A stretch of 64,000 bases of DNA, taken from contig JAQGBZ010000005.1 in the NCBI GenBank assembly GCA_034687125.1, forward strand, positions 1 through 64,000, in the 5' to 3' direction. This document shows positions 35,601 through 49,300 of the stretch, piece by piece; within the stretch, counting starts at the first letter, position 1, and each line of letters starts with the position of its first letter. The stretch is from Neelides folsomi (lineage: Eukaryota > Arthropoda > Collembola > Neelipleona > Neelidae). The position numbers were made by a program, and so were the translations under genes. Below the pieces are notes generated by a model. That model made no database searches and had not been told where the DNA came from. It worked only from the letters and a program-made list of their open reading frames with translations.

Positions 35601-37309
35601 CCAACAAATTCCTCCATATTTTCTCCTCTTTTCCTTCATATCGTTAAATTACAATTACGAGGGTATTAATAATGTAAAAAGGATTTCCTCTTGAGTCAAG
35701 CACTATGCGCGAACATCATTCTTGTCTGACTGAGCTTGAGTTAATGGAAAAATTGTTTGCTTTAAAAAGCCTCTAAGGCTCGTAATCTCCAGAAGAGCAA
35801 AAAGCCAAAGATATTAAGTAGACCTATACAGATGAGTATGAAATATACCAAGTAGCATACTGCTGAATATATACAGTACAGATACAGTATACCGATCATA
35901 GGATCATAATGTAAAAAAAGAGATTAGCTGGACGTCATATGAAACGTGAGTTGTTATTTCTCTCACTATTAAATAAAAGATATAAGATGGGTATAGAGTT
36001 AATTCAGTTAATATAAGAAGGAGCTTATTAGAATACCTTACATTGTTATTCCTATGTATATCCGACGTCTGTAATAGAATTTATAGAGGAATAATGTACG
36101 TTGGAGTGGGAGTGGAAGGGGTGATTTAAAAGGCACCAAGCGCAGCATCCAGGTAAGACAGGTGAACCTGTGGAATCCCTCATCTCTTGAAGGAGGTGTA
36201 GGGAAAGAAGGCGATTCAAATCCTTCTCATTCCTCATCCAACCCTTGGTCTGTTCGCACACCTGGCTGGTCATTCAACTGGTTTAATAAGATATTACAGC
36301 CTTTTTTCACGCCCACCCCCAAAATGCCCTCGTGCAGTGGAACACTTGTCATTTGTATACCGACAGCTTGGAGGAATTTCGTGTAATAAAACTGAAAGTA
36401 AATACATACTTTACATATACAACTGGATTGTTCTTCATATAAGGAGCATTTCTTTTAAGTGAATAATATAGAGATCAATTAGTGAATAATATACATTTAT
36501 GTTATTTACTTGGATTTACAAGTTGTGTGTGACAGAGAGAACAAAGCGGCTTGAATTGAGACAAGAGGTTTAAAGGGACATTTAAAAGGACAAGTAGGTA
36601 ATTGGAAATTTACCAAAAGTGAACCTTCTCTGTTTCTTAAATTTCACATGTAGGACCATTTGTTAAATGTTTAAAGAGATAAGGACGGGTTGTCTGAGAA
36701 GTTAAAGAGGTCCTTTTTTCCAAGTTCATTGTTCAACTCATTTTAATCCTCATTGTGAGAAGTTGAGTCTTTGGAATATTTCCCTTTGAGAGAGTGTGAA
36801 ATCGTGTCTGAAATCCTCCACGTGCGCCTTCAATATTATTGTCTCTCGCATCGTCCCAACTTGCTATTCAACTTCTCTTCAATTCCAAAGACAATAAAAT
36901 TTATAAACTACGATTCAACCTGAGAGCTCTCAAATCTTGCAATAAAATCTGAGCAATAAATAAGTATATACCGCTTATATTGCTTTTCTGATTTTCTATA
37001 GATTTTAATAAAACTCCGGTATATTTTTATAAATATATTACTATCATTAGATTTCAATAACTTATACCAGTTACAAAAAGGTCCAAGAGATTTGAAATAA
37101 CTCAAAAGTCTATCTCTATATTAAACATAATTTAAAAAAAAAACTCGAAATTTAAGTGGTGAGGAAAAGTATACATTTGAGGAAATGGTTATCTCCATTT
37201 GAATCTTATTTCGGACTTGTTAAGTGAGAAGTGGAAATAACCTTTTAAGTTCGAGTGACGCGAACTGTGACCTCTCCACGTCCAAATTATATAAATTCTT
37301 GTTGGAAAA
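32682..37309. other. Long divergent intergenic region before the calpain gene
   Basis: About 4.6 kb without a supported gene. The part to about 33250 probably carries the DZIP1-like promoter and contains several GGTAC repeats at 33068-33110. Elsewhere there are scattered moderately GC-rich patches and short open frames on both strands, none with splice logic or recognisable protein. Calpain promoter elements should lie near 37200, but none was identified. Confidence 0.4.
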
Positions 37310-40300
37310 ATGAGTAAAATGTCAAGTGAGTACGAGCGGATCAAGAACTTGTGCCTCAAAAGAGGAGACTTATGGGAAGATCCAGACTTCCCGGCCGTCC
37401 AAGCATCTGTCTTCTACCATCAGACTCCACCGTTCCAATTCGTTTGGAAAAGGCCAAAGGTAATTCAATTGTCAACCCCCAAACAAATCCAACAGGAATG
37501 ATGTGGGCCGAGATAGGGCAAATAATGAGAAGTAACAAAGAGCAATTTGTAAATCCTAATTTACATGGGTCAACTATTAAATAAATAAACCTTAATGGAT
37601 TTAATGAAGAACTTGATAAATGACCCGACATTAAATTATCATCTCAAACGCAATTTATTAAGTTTTCTATTCTATTAAACTTATAATTTCACGTAAATTT
37701 ATCAAAAGCTCCGTCCAGACACTCTCAGACATAGGGGTATGAAAAATGGTTTAAAAATGAAGATCCGTCGGCCAACATTCCCCATTACCTTTTAAAGTCT
37801 TATCGGCCAAGAGGATGATTATTTGGGAAATTAGAATAAAGATCTCTTATAAAGGCTCATATTAGAATCTTGTTTATCTACCTACACGTCTTCTTCTTCC
37901 TCCCTCCAATGAAGATGCATGCAGAATTAATATTTCTAAAGATATGATTCACATTTACAAATTCTACTCTTGGCTCGGCATGTGCTCTCAAAAATGATCA
38001 AAGAGGAAGAACAAGTTTCCATTCTAGAGTACACTTCCTGCATGTACTCACTTTTTTCATATTATGATCTTCTATACTCTTTACATTAATTAACAATAGC
38101 TAACATATTTTTACTAGTGTTCATCTACTATAAGCTTTAATTTAATAACAATAAGTTGGTAAAATATACATAATGTATTGTTCATAGATATACTTAGGTC
38201 TGCATATTATAAGATCAAGATGTTGAAAGTATTTGTAAGTGATTTACAGCTTACATTTAAAATATATATGATTAGTGACAGATTTACATCTAAATTCAAA
38301 GGATGTGATTCATGTGATATACTGAAAATGTAAAAGTGTAAAAATTATTCTGAGTTTGAGTTTGTTCACATTTGACATGTTGAAGTTGTTCACTTTGGGA
38401 TAAGATAAGAATCGTAAAGAGGTGCAATTTTGATTATGTGTGCAAGAATTACCTTATTGCTTGGAGTCTTTGGGTTTTTTATAACTTTTCTCTTCCTATC
38501 ATCAGATTTCTTTATAAATATGGATAAGCCATTTGTCACCGTGTGGGAACCGCAAGTCGCACCTTTACATAGCCCACACATGTAAGGTATGTAGATGTGT
38601 TTATAAGGAAAATTAAACTTTGCATTATTCATTTGTCAAGAGTTCAACAACATAATTTGCCGTCATTTAAATGACTACCTAAGCACATAATAATGTCTGT
38701 AGGTATATAAACGCAATTCCCCTCTATATTTTTACATCTTTGCTCAACAATAGGAATAAAAGCACATAACTGGCGGAAGAAAAGTGTTTTCAACAAAATC
38801 TCAAGACACTTTTACTGTACAGCATGCAATTTAATAAAAATTGAATAAAATTGAATGCGAGGGTTTAAAGATGAGATTTTATTTAAATTGTCTGAATGTA
38901 AAATTTTAAAAGTAAATGCAGATATTTGAAATACATGGCTTTAAAACATCAATAGCATGTTGGGACGTTATTATTTATGAAATTGGCAAGTAAGTCGGTA
39001 GAAAGCCATAGCTAAATTAGGAATATCCTAAAATGCAAAATTATGTGCGTATTTACAATAACGACTCAAGGCGAGGTTAAACAAAATGGAATTGGCAAAC
39101 TACAATTGGCTAAAGACAATTGGAACTTCGATCATTTGGAGGTTGAGGAATAAATAAATCACGGTGTAAAAATATTGCTTTTTGGTTTTCCCCTTTCATA
39201 GTCATTTTAAATTGACTGACAAAGTGGAGGTTAAAACTTTGCCGTCATCTGAATTTGGCACTCGCTGATTGTTAAAAAGAAATTTCATTTTCTCATCTTA
39301 ATGCTCATTCCTAATTTTACCAACAATCTCAAGTTTTAACAATGACTCTACGTGACCTTTTAAGTGGGAAGAGAAATTTAACGAAAAATGCAAAAGGTAC
39401 AAAAGTCGAATATAGGGTTTAAATAAGTAAATTGTACTTTTATCTTTCCTTTACAATGTCTTTGTTGGACCACATGAAAAGTTCATTCTTCATTTCTTCG
39501 TTTCGTTTCTTCTCCCAGGACCATTTTTATGAAAGTCTCCTTGAGTCGGTCGTTCATTTTATGTGACATGCATGACCATGTTTTCTCATACTCAAAATCT
39601 CTCAATCTCTCAACAAATACTTAATTGACATTTATGCGGAGATCCTCCTTTATGCATGTACAAATATTTCTCACGAAAGGATAAATTATTCACCTAACAT
39701 GAGCGTTTTAAATTTTCAATCGATCAGGGAATTTACAATTTACAATTTAGAAAGGTTAAATTCAAATCCAAAATGTATTAACTAAATATCTTTAGTTGGT
39801 ATAAGTAATATCTCGATGTAGACTTTATGTTTATTATCTTCATGTATTTGCCAAAGGATATTTTGTACGGATAAGGAGAATTTACTACAATTTTAAATTG
39901 GCAGGTGAAAAACGCGTGTGACATCCAATGGAAGTTTCCTATGACTTCGAGCCGATGTAGCCGATGAGGGTTAGAAAGAGAAAGTTTAAAGCCACTTGGC
40001 TTCAGTCTCAAATGTCGAGTTTGAGGTGATGGGAACTTTTCCTTGTTAGACCCCAACTCCATGTCTTCTCTGTTGGACACAAAGGGGTTGTGGGGGATTA
40101 TGCATTGTTACAATCAAGTGATTCCGATTGTTGTAACGATAAATTCCACTCTCTTTGTTTACTTCCCTCTAATGACTCTTGACTCCACAACTCCTCGTCA
40201 TCAGTCCCATTCATCAGGGCAAGTGAGAGAGGTTAATTGTCCCGTAATTTTCATAAGCCCATCTCTACACACGGAACTAAATTGATTCATTAAGGCGAGA

Positions 40301-43300
40301 GCGAACTCTGACTCTTCTTCAAATACAATGCAATGGAAAAAATGGAAAAAATTGGAAAAATTAGGTCGATTCAAGACACACGCTTAAACAAACAAGATAA
40401 CAAATACGTGCATTATATATTTTATGTACATTTATTGTACATTGACATTGATACAAAAAACTCAATTGGTCTGAAAGAAGTTTAAACTTGAATTTATCAT
40501 AAATGAAGGAAAGTTGAGAAAACGGAAAAAATATCTGGGGCGGTGTGTTGATTTTACGCATTATTTTTAATAACAAGATAGTAAGCTTATAAAAAACGCT
40601 CAAAGTATATCAGATTTTATAGACAAACACGCGTGCATATTGTAAACAGTAATGTTGTAAATTTGTAAAATGTATAGGTATTATTCAAATCTACAATTTA
40701 TCTTGATGAGGAACTTTGCGAATTTTTCTCCTACAGCAAGCCACGTTTTAAAATAATTTACGGATGAGTAGATTAGAAATTCGTAGAAAAACCCACGCAT
40801 TTTTTTGAACAAAGCTTACAAACTGGAACTTGTGTGTATCAAGCGTAGGATCATTTTGATCACTAATCTTTATTTCCCTCGTTTACGGAATTATTGGAAT
40901 TTGGAACCATCGACCATTTTCCAATAATGGTCATAAGACATATTCTTTTTTAAGTTCATAATAATGTTAGAATCCGCGAAACTTGAACTCAAATGGCCTC
41001 ATGAGCCTGAGAGAGAGAGAAACGGTGGAAATCAATAAGTTTTATGGATGGCATTTTGGCAATTTTTGCGGTAGCTGTTGGAAAGTTAATTACCCTCACA
41101 CATCCTACACATATTGAACAATTCCAATGATGAGGCAATGGAGGGAAACGGACCAAAGAAACTTCTCCCGTTACAACTCCCCATTTAAGATCTCCTAATA
41201 ATAAAGCAACTTCAAGAATCACAGTTCTATCTTCAATAATAATAAAAATTCATATTAAATAAATTCATATGTCTCTGTGTCTGGGAGTAGCTGTATCGTT
41301 GCGTGCATGAATAAATGATGTTGGCGGAGGTATGCCATTTATTTATACTTAAAACCTCTTGTTGGCATTATTTAAGGGAATATTCCAAATGTGATGGAAG
41401 TTTCTCATTGAGGAAAATTATGACTCTGGCTTGCATGTCATTATGGCCACTCTGTTGATTTAATTGTCAATTAAGTTAACAGGAACTAATAATTTTTTTT
41501 TATCTTTTTAGGATCTCAGCCCGCATCCCATATTTGTCACGAGTGGAAACTCTAATCAGTTTGACATTGTACCTGGGAAATTGGGTAAGACTTTTAATAA
41601 TTATAAAATAATGCATTTTAAAACATTAACATATTAAATATATTTTTTAATGAATAATAAATTACCATTTATATAAATATTGCTAATTTGCTTAAATATT
41701 TAGAAAGTTTATATGTATAACAATTCTCTGTGCATTTTTAATACAGTTAATTTTCTTCTCGTAAAATTTTTATGTTCATGTCATCTTGACTCAATATTTG
41801 GCTAAAAGATTGTTCTTTTACGTTTTTATTTTGCAAGTAGAATTGGGCCAAGTTCTCGTATCCTTAAATGTGTAGCATTTAGCAAAGTCTTAAAACGACA
41901 GATTAAGGTTCACTTTAATTGCTGCGCTAACAATGAAGAAAAGGATGAGTTGTTCCTACTGAGAAAATACCCTTGGAAGATTCCACCTTCTTTGTCAAAT
42001 AAATCAAGCTCAAGATATTTTTTATATGTCGGAGTGGGCTTATTGTTAAAGATCGGAATTGACACTTGCATAACGGAAAGGTGATTAGCCCAATTTCGTG
42101 AAGCTCGAAATGCATGCGGTTCTTCACACGAATAGATTCACATAAGGGTATGGAAATAGTCGGAAAATGCTAATGCGAATATTTGTAACTGTTATAGATG
42201 AATGAGAGATCGTCATAAATTATGATTGGCGAAGTGTGAGGAGTTGAATCATTAGTTCAAAATGTGCAATCACAGACCATACTTAAGAATTAACAATCCA
42301 TACCTTCACTCATTATTAGTCAGTTGAAAATAATTGATATTTACGATCCTTTTTTCTGCATAGTTAAATAGTTAAATTGGGCTTTGAACTTATATTTATA
42401 TTTTGATTCATTGCCGAACTGCTCGTTAAAGTTAGTTTTTTTATTTGCCACATGAATGTGAATGGATGCATAAAATATATACAGTTGCAACTGGTAAGAA
42501 TTAGTTTTAAAAGTTACAATTCTCTTTACTTTAGTATTTTAAGGGATTTCGAATACCTCAAAGGATTAGAGATATGCAACTTTTTTGCATTCAAGTTTTA
42601 TCAGAATTTGGCCTAAAAATCTTTGGCGAAAATTAAAAAAGCGAAGAAATTGCATTGTCTTTATGCCAATTTAACACAATGGCTGCGGCATTTTTTCCCT
42701 TTTCTTTTGATAATCAAATATGATATATGGGAATTATCTTTCATATTCTCTCGCAAAAACAAAATGTATCACCTCAAAGAAAGAAATTCTCAATTACTTC
42801 CATTCACAAGTTATCAACATTTCTTTCAATTAAATTATTTTCATTAACAAATTATACATTTATTCTTTCATAGTTTTCTCCCATAAAGATATTTTGAAAA
42901 TTGCAAACCGCCGCCGCTTGCAAATTAACTTTAAAAATTGACCTATCAATTTTGATGTTTTTCTGATGTTTCAAAAGTTGCGAAAAGAATGAATATCTTC
43001 GAGAGTGGCGGCGGCATTAGTATACTTATAATCCAAGCCATTTGTTAAATTGTAGGGTTGTAAACAAGAAAATACAAATTGCATTTTTGGCCAAAGGACT
43101 CTTCGCTCATTTTCTTCGCCTTTAGCCACATTGGCGAACTTGGGCCAAAAATGATGGTGAGGGAGATGAGGGATGTTGAGGGTTATTCCCAAGGCGTGCC
43201 AACGAACATTCCTCCTCTCCTAATTTTGTAAAATATTGTTCAACTTCAAACTTACTCTTTTTTCTATGGGAGATATTATGGGGGTTGGAGTAAGATTGAT

Positions 43301-46300
43301 GGAATGCATCATGAACCTCAAATTTGGCTTAAGGAAGCTCCGCACTTTTTTAAAGCTCCATCGTGAGCGAAATCATATTTTACAATCCTCCGTTGTTATT
43401 TCACTCCCAACTCCTACTCATGTCATACTTAATAATCCTATTCTCAATCCCCATAAAAAATTCATCATATTGAGAACAAGCTACCAAACTACTAAAATGG
43501 ACTAATATGAACCCAATGATTAAACTTCCTTAATTTAACCCCTAAAACCATCCCAAACCATCCCTTAAACTATCCATACCCGATTTGGAGGAATAAAAGA
43601 GATGAAATGCTTAGAATAAATCAGGAATAAATCGAGAATAAATAATGTTGATAAGATGAAGGCGGTCAAAGGTAAAGAGAAAATGAATAAGATGAGAGAA
43701 TTTACATCATTTATGCAAAATAATGAACTATACTGTATATCAGTAGCACATCATCTTATTAGATAAGTAAAGACGTTATTGTTACAAAGATGTATTGTTA
43801 TAAAAAGAGATATTTTATATATTGAAATAAGAACAAATGATCTCGTCAATCAGTTCAACTCACAGATCAACTCCAGTTATCTCTTATTTCCATTTGAGTA
43901 AATTGAGTTGAATGGGTCTGGAGATGTACAGAGTGTACACAGTCTTGGAATCATCATCTCGGTATTGTTTTTACATTACGTGGATCGTTTCGGTGATCCA
44001 ACCCTTGTTCTTCTTTCTATTGCCTTCGAGCAAGAGACACTTCACGCTTCGGATCCTCCCCATTGTTAACTTCTCTGCCTTTGAGAAAAACAATGACAGT
44101 GACAATGCGCGAATGAGCATTAATCCTCCCCGCATTCTTCAACCTTTTTTCATCATGATTGTAAAGGCTAGTTAGAGAGGATTCTTTCTTCACTGGAATC
44201 CATGGCTCATCGTTTCGATTCAAAGTGCCAAAACCTCCGAATAGGGCCTTGTTAGTAATGGTTATTATTCTTATTATTATGGAAGAATCCCCAACTACTT
44301 TCTGTCTTTCCTTTTCATTACACATTCTTCTAAATCGTCTATTTAGCTAGCGACTGACTCACAGGCACATTCAGAATTAACCGAAAACACTTTTATTTTT
44401 TTAACGTCTACATCCTTTACATTGCAATTTACATGGTAAGAATGCAAACCTATTTAAATAATATTTTCTATACTGAAGGATGGATTAAATAAGCTGAAAA
44501 ATATATAAAAAATGTCTTGTCACTTTTTTTGAAACTTTTGACTAATTTCTGTGTCATAATAAGACGAATTTTAAATGGGTTATGATGAAATTGTATTTGC
44601 GTTGGTGAAAGTCAGTTCAAGCTTTCAGGACGTTCAGGTACGTTGAGGTATTGTTTTGTTCTTAATGTGTACAACGGAATTGTTGGACCCAGAGGATGTT
44701 TGGGTCTTTTGGAGTTAAAAGGCCATGAGGTTGGGTTAAACTATTGAAGCGAACTCAATCACTCACCACACAATAACGTCCGCAATCCATCAAATTCCCT
44801 TCGCCCATTCTTATTCTTATTTTAATAAGTCTTCATTTCTCTCTCCTCCTTTATTCACATCTTTGTCCTGATCTTTGTTGAGAAGGGAAAAGCAAGGGCT
44901 GTTGAAGTAGGCAATCCCTCCATACATGGACATGGGTGCGTAAAGATTTCGTCATTGAAGAAGCCCAAGATCCAAAGTGACATTTCACTCTCACTAAAAC
45001 ATTGACTCTTTGAAAGGTTCATCCATTCACAATTTCTCGCCTCGCTTATCATCAATTTCCTAAAGGTTTAATGGATTGGACCAAATCTCAATTTCGTAAT
45101 TCAAATTATAAATTGGCTCGCGTAAAGCAATTTAAAATGACTCGTTCATCATCGTCCAATATGGAATTTCCATCATCGCATCGTTTGTATCATCTTATTG
45201 AATTTAAATGGTACTTGATCCCACCCAAAATATTTTAAAATGAAAATAATTAAATAACAAAAGTCTAAACATGCTAACGATAATTAAAACTACTTTTAAT
45301 AAAAAAAATATGCAAATTAAGCTGCTTTCAGTAACAATTTATATTAATTTAAATCGATATAAAGGTATCATTTAAAATTGAATGAATTGTAATTTTTGCA
45401 ATAATAAAAAAATATTTCGCAGGCGATCGTTGGCTCATCTCGTGTCTTGGCTGCTTATGGCTCTCGAGGGAATTATTCTACCGCGTCGTTCCCGCCGACC
45501 AAGCTTTTACCGACATGAACATCGTGAAAAACTCTGACGATTACGCGGGGATTTTTCGCTTCCGCATTTGGTGGTGTGGGGAGTGGAGAGAAGTCCTGGT
45601 GGATGACCGGCTCCCGACTGTCAATGGCAGATTGGTTTTCCTCCATTCCCAACACTCGGACCAGTTCTGGGCACCGCTTTTGGAAAAAGCATATGCAAAG
45701 TAAGATTGATCCCAATTTAATAGTTCTCTTACCGTAAGATCTTCACCACACGAATTCTCGCAAATATGGAATGATCAAATTCCGCTATCTACCAAGAGTG
45801 AAAAATATTATAATCAGGGGAATTAATTAAAAGACCAACCTTCAACCTCATTTAATCAGGTATAAATATATATCCATATGGGTGATATGATATACCAATT
45901 GATAGGAGTCATAGGAGTAATATGAGTGATATGAAAGTTTAAGAACAGTGAGAACAATGAAAATTTACTAAAACATTGTTGTGAATTTAAACGAGATTTG
46001 GCATTCTTTGAGCGAATGATTTTTGCAAATCAATTTCCCTTCTATTCAATTCTCAATTCAACAGGTGAAGTTAAATTACTGGGGAGCATTTTGGTAAATG
46101 AGCCGCATGCATGCACGGTTGAATTGTTTTAATCCACTGGTCCAACTTTCTATATCATAAGAGTGCCGCCTCATTTCGCCATCGCACAACCCGCACCTTG
46201 GTTGTCTCATGAGAATACAAATTGAGCATTTAATGCTTATCTCTTTACCTATCATCATTCCCAATGAACATTTGCCAAAGCACGGCAGTCTTTACACATT

Positions 46301-49300
46301 TTGTTCAATTGAAGAGCATTTGACTAACTTTAAGAGTTTCCTACTTGTGAGGTTCCTTCTCTCGATTTCCATTCATGGATCATTCGATCCACAACAATCC
46401 AACTTGTTACATCTTTAGAAGACTTTACAAGTATAAACTACTACAAAGAGAGAAGAGTAAAAAAGGGAATAAGGAAGAGACAAGGGAAGTTGACTCCAAC
46501 GCCCACTCCTTCAATTGTTAAGCTCAAAAGGACAGATCGTATCATAAAGGATGAGTTTTTTTTATCGCTATCGGAAATAATTATTCGTATACCCTTAAAT
46601 TCAAATAAAAACATTTGCTTGGGTTTTTTATAACATTCATTGCTCAAGATAGGTAATTATTTGTAATTGTTTTGAAATTGAAAGTTGTCTACTAGCTCCA
46701 TATAGCCCAAATTATTATTTTAACTCCTTCAGAAGGAACAGAACAAACATGAACATAACGAACATAAAGGGTTTAAAAAGAGTCAGCAATTATGTTTTCT
46801 TCTATTCAACTCATTTTGTTCCTGATATGAATCCTTCCTTGAAGAAGCATGGAATGTTGAAAGAGAGAGCAGAGCTAATACCATGTATAATTAAATTAGC
46901 CACGTATTTTTGTGCCTTGCGTTTATCATGCCTTGGAACGGTGTTCAAGATGAAGACTTATAAATGCTCCTTTTTACGTAATACGTATAATTAGTCTGAA
47001 TTGATTCCGCTCTTGCCTTTGTAGGCTTAAACTCAATTTTTACCTGTCATTATTTTCTTAGCTTTTCCACTGTGTATCAACTATCAACCATGGGCCTTGC
47101 ATTTAATCCTTGGCGTTAAATTATTAAATTCAATAATGGGAAATGTTTAACACTCATGATATTAATGTGAAAAAAAATTGAATGGTTAATTCAATTCATT
47201 GTTGTCGTTTATTTTCTATTTTACATACGCATGTAATACATAAATATTATGTATGTACAAGGCATAAATAGAGGAAGAATATTAGTAACATGCTGTTTTA
47301 CTTATTACATAAATTCAGTCTCATGTAGGCAGAAGAGAAATGTCGTGTATTTTAACGAGTTGGTTTATCAAGGTGGTTTTTTTTATTCAATGCAATTTTA
47401 GAGCATCGTAAATTGTTGAGTTAATGAGATTGGTTGATAGTCATCACCCATTCTAAAGCCTTGTTTTCTTTCATGACAAAATCATGTTTTTGTGAGATGG
47501 AAATTAAGGTCTGATTTAATTCACGGGACTCAAAGCTCAATTTCGTTAGCCCATATTTAACTCTAACTCAACATTCATATTTACTATTTGCTAATATACT
47601 CATTATATAGGAAATTCATTTATTTACATTTTAACTACTCCTTTCAACGTAGATGCTTAGTTTTTTATATAACTTTTCTATTAAAGAATAAAATATAATG
47701 CATTTGATCATAACTGTCCATATAAATGTGAGGGAATAAAATTATTATGGATCGTTATGAATGGCAAAGTATGAATTGGAAGCCTATTGAGTTTAAACCT
47801 TGTAATAAACATTAAATTATTCCTTCACTTACTTTCATCATCTTCGCCCTACTTTACAATAAAAGATTTCAAGTAGAATTTAAACTGGCGAATGCAAGTA
47901 AATGCCGCAGGATTCCATAGATAGAAATGGAAAAGTAATAAGATTACTTTTCCCAACATTTCCATATTATTGTAGTATTTTAACATTTCTTGCAATCGTA
48001 AATACTCAATTGGGTGCTACTTGAAGAGGAAATAAACGAGAAATAAGTATTATAATCATTTTCCATTTTATTCCCAATCAACCCTTTTGCTACTTACTCA
48101 ATTGACAACAATAGAAGTAAAGGCATTTTGGGCTTAGCCTAGTTTAAAGAGACAGGTTGGAATTGGTTCCATTTTTAAAAATAGTTCTACTATTAAATAC
48201 ACACCTTCCTTCTTCAGAAGTTCTTCCTATATGTATTTACTCCCTTTACAATTATATACTTACTTGTGGGAAAATGGGAATTCGATGCGTACGGTTTTAT
48301 GAAAGCAACAGGTGAAAAAGTATAGAAAGGTATATTACTTTACTTTTGTATTATTACTTTTACTTTATGTATTTATATTACCACGCTTGTAATACCTTTA
48401 TAACTTCCTATGAATTTAGCACAGGTGTAACATATAAACGCCTTTTAGATCTGGCCGATTTACCAAATAATGCTATGCAGTCCCATTCGTTGAACTATTT
48501 TCTTTTTATAAACATCCTTATTTACACGCACTCATTCATTCCCTCATTTAAGAATTATATAGGAAAATATTGACCATTTTATTCCACATCGACAATTGCT
48601 AAATGTAATGGTTTTTTCCGATTTTCACTTTCAAATCATAGTTGAATAATTGAACAATATCTGTTGCAAGTTAACACATTGTTTGATAAAAAGCATCTGA
48701 AAGTACAAAGTACTTTGGAAAATCATTGAAGTGAGAAATATGTTTTAAAATTGCATGTATACAAATTGTACTTACCAACATTACAAATAGTCAAATAGCC
48801 AAAATAGCAACTCATACCTTACATACCTGTAGTGTAACTACAACTACTGTACCTGTAATATGTAGAATGTACTCTAGTGCGCATTGTTCAATTGTGTTAT
48901 TGTGATTTTGCATTTGCTTATTAACTTTGATACTTTCAAGTTGGTTTCAAGTAGCTGCAGGTGTAAAATTCAGACACAATTTTATTCTTTTATCTGATAT
49001 AGAGCCTTTATCTTCCCATCTTGGTCCATTGAGGAGAGATGTAAACATTCTCGACCCTTAATGATAAATGGGAATTTGAAGACTCTCACATTAGAATAAA
49101 AGGTTGAGAAAAGAAAGGGTCTTTGGCTCCAAAGTGGAAAGTGTTTCTTAACTCATCAGCCATCTCTTAATTCTCAAGTGTGGGGATGGATGACATTTGA
49201 TATTTATATGGAAAACATTCATTTCCCATTTTCTTACACTCCACAGAGAAATCCGCAATTAATTTTCGTAATAATTATTATCCCAAAGCGGATCTTAGAA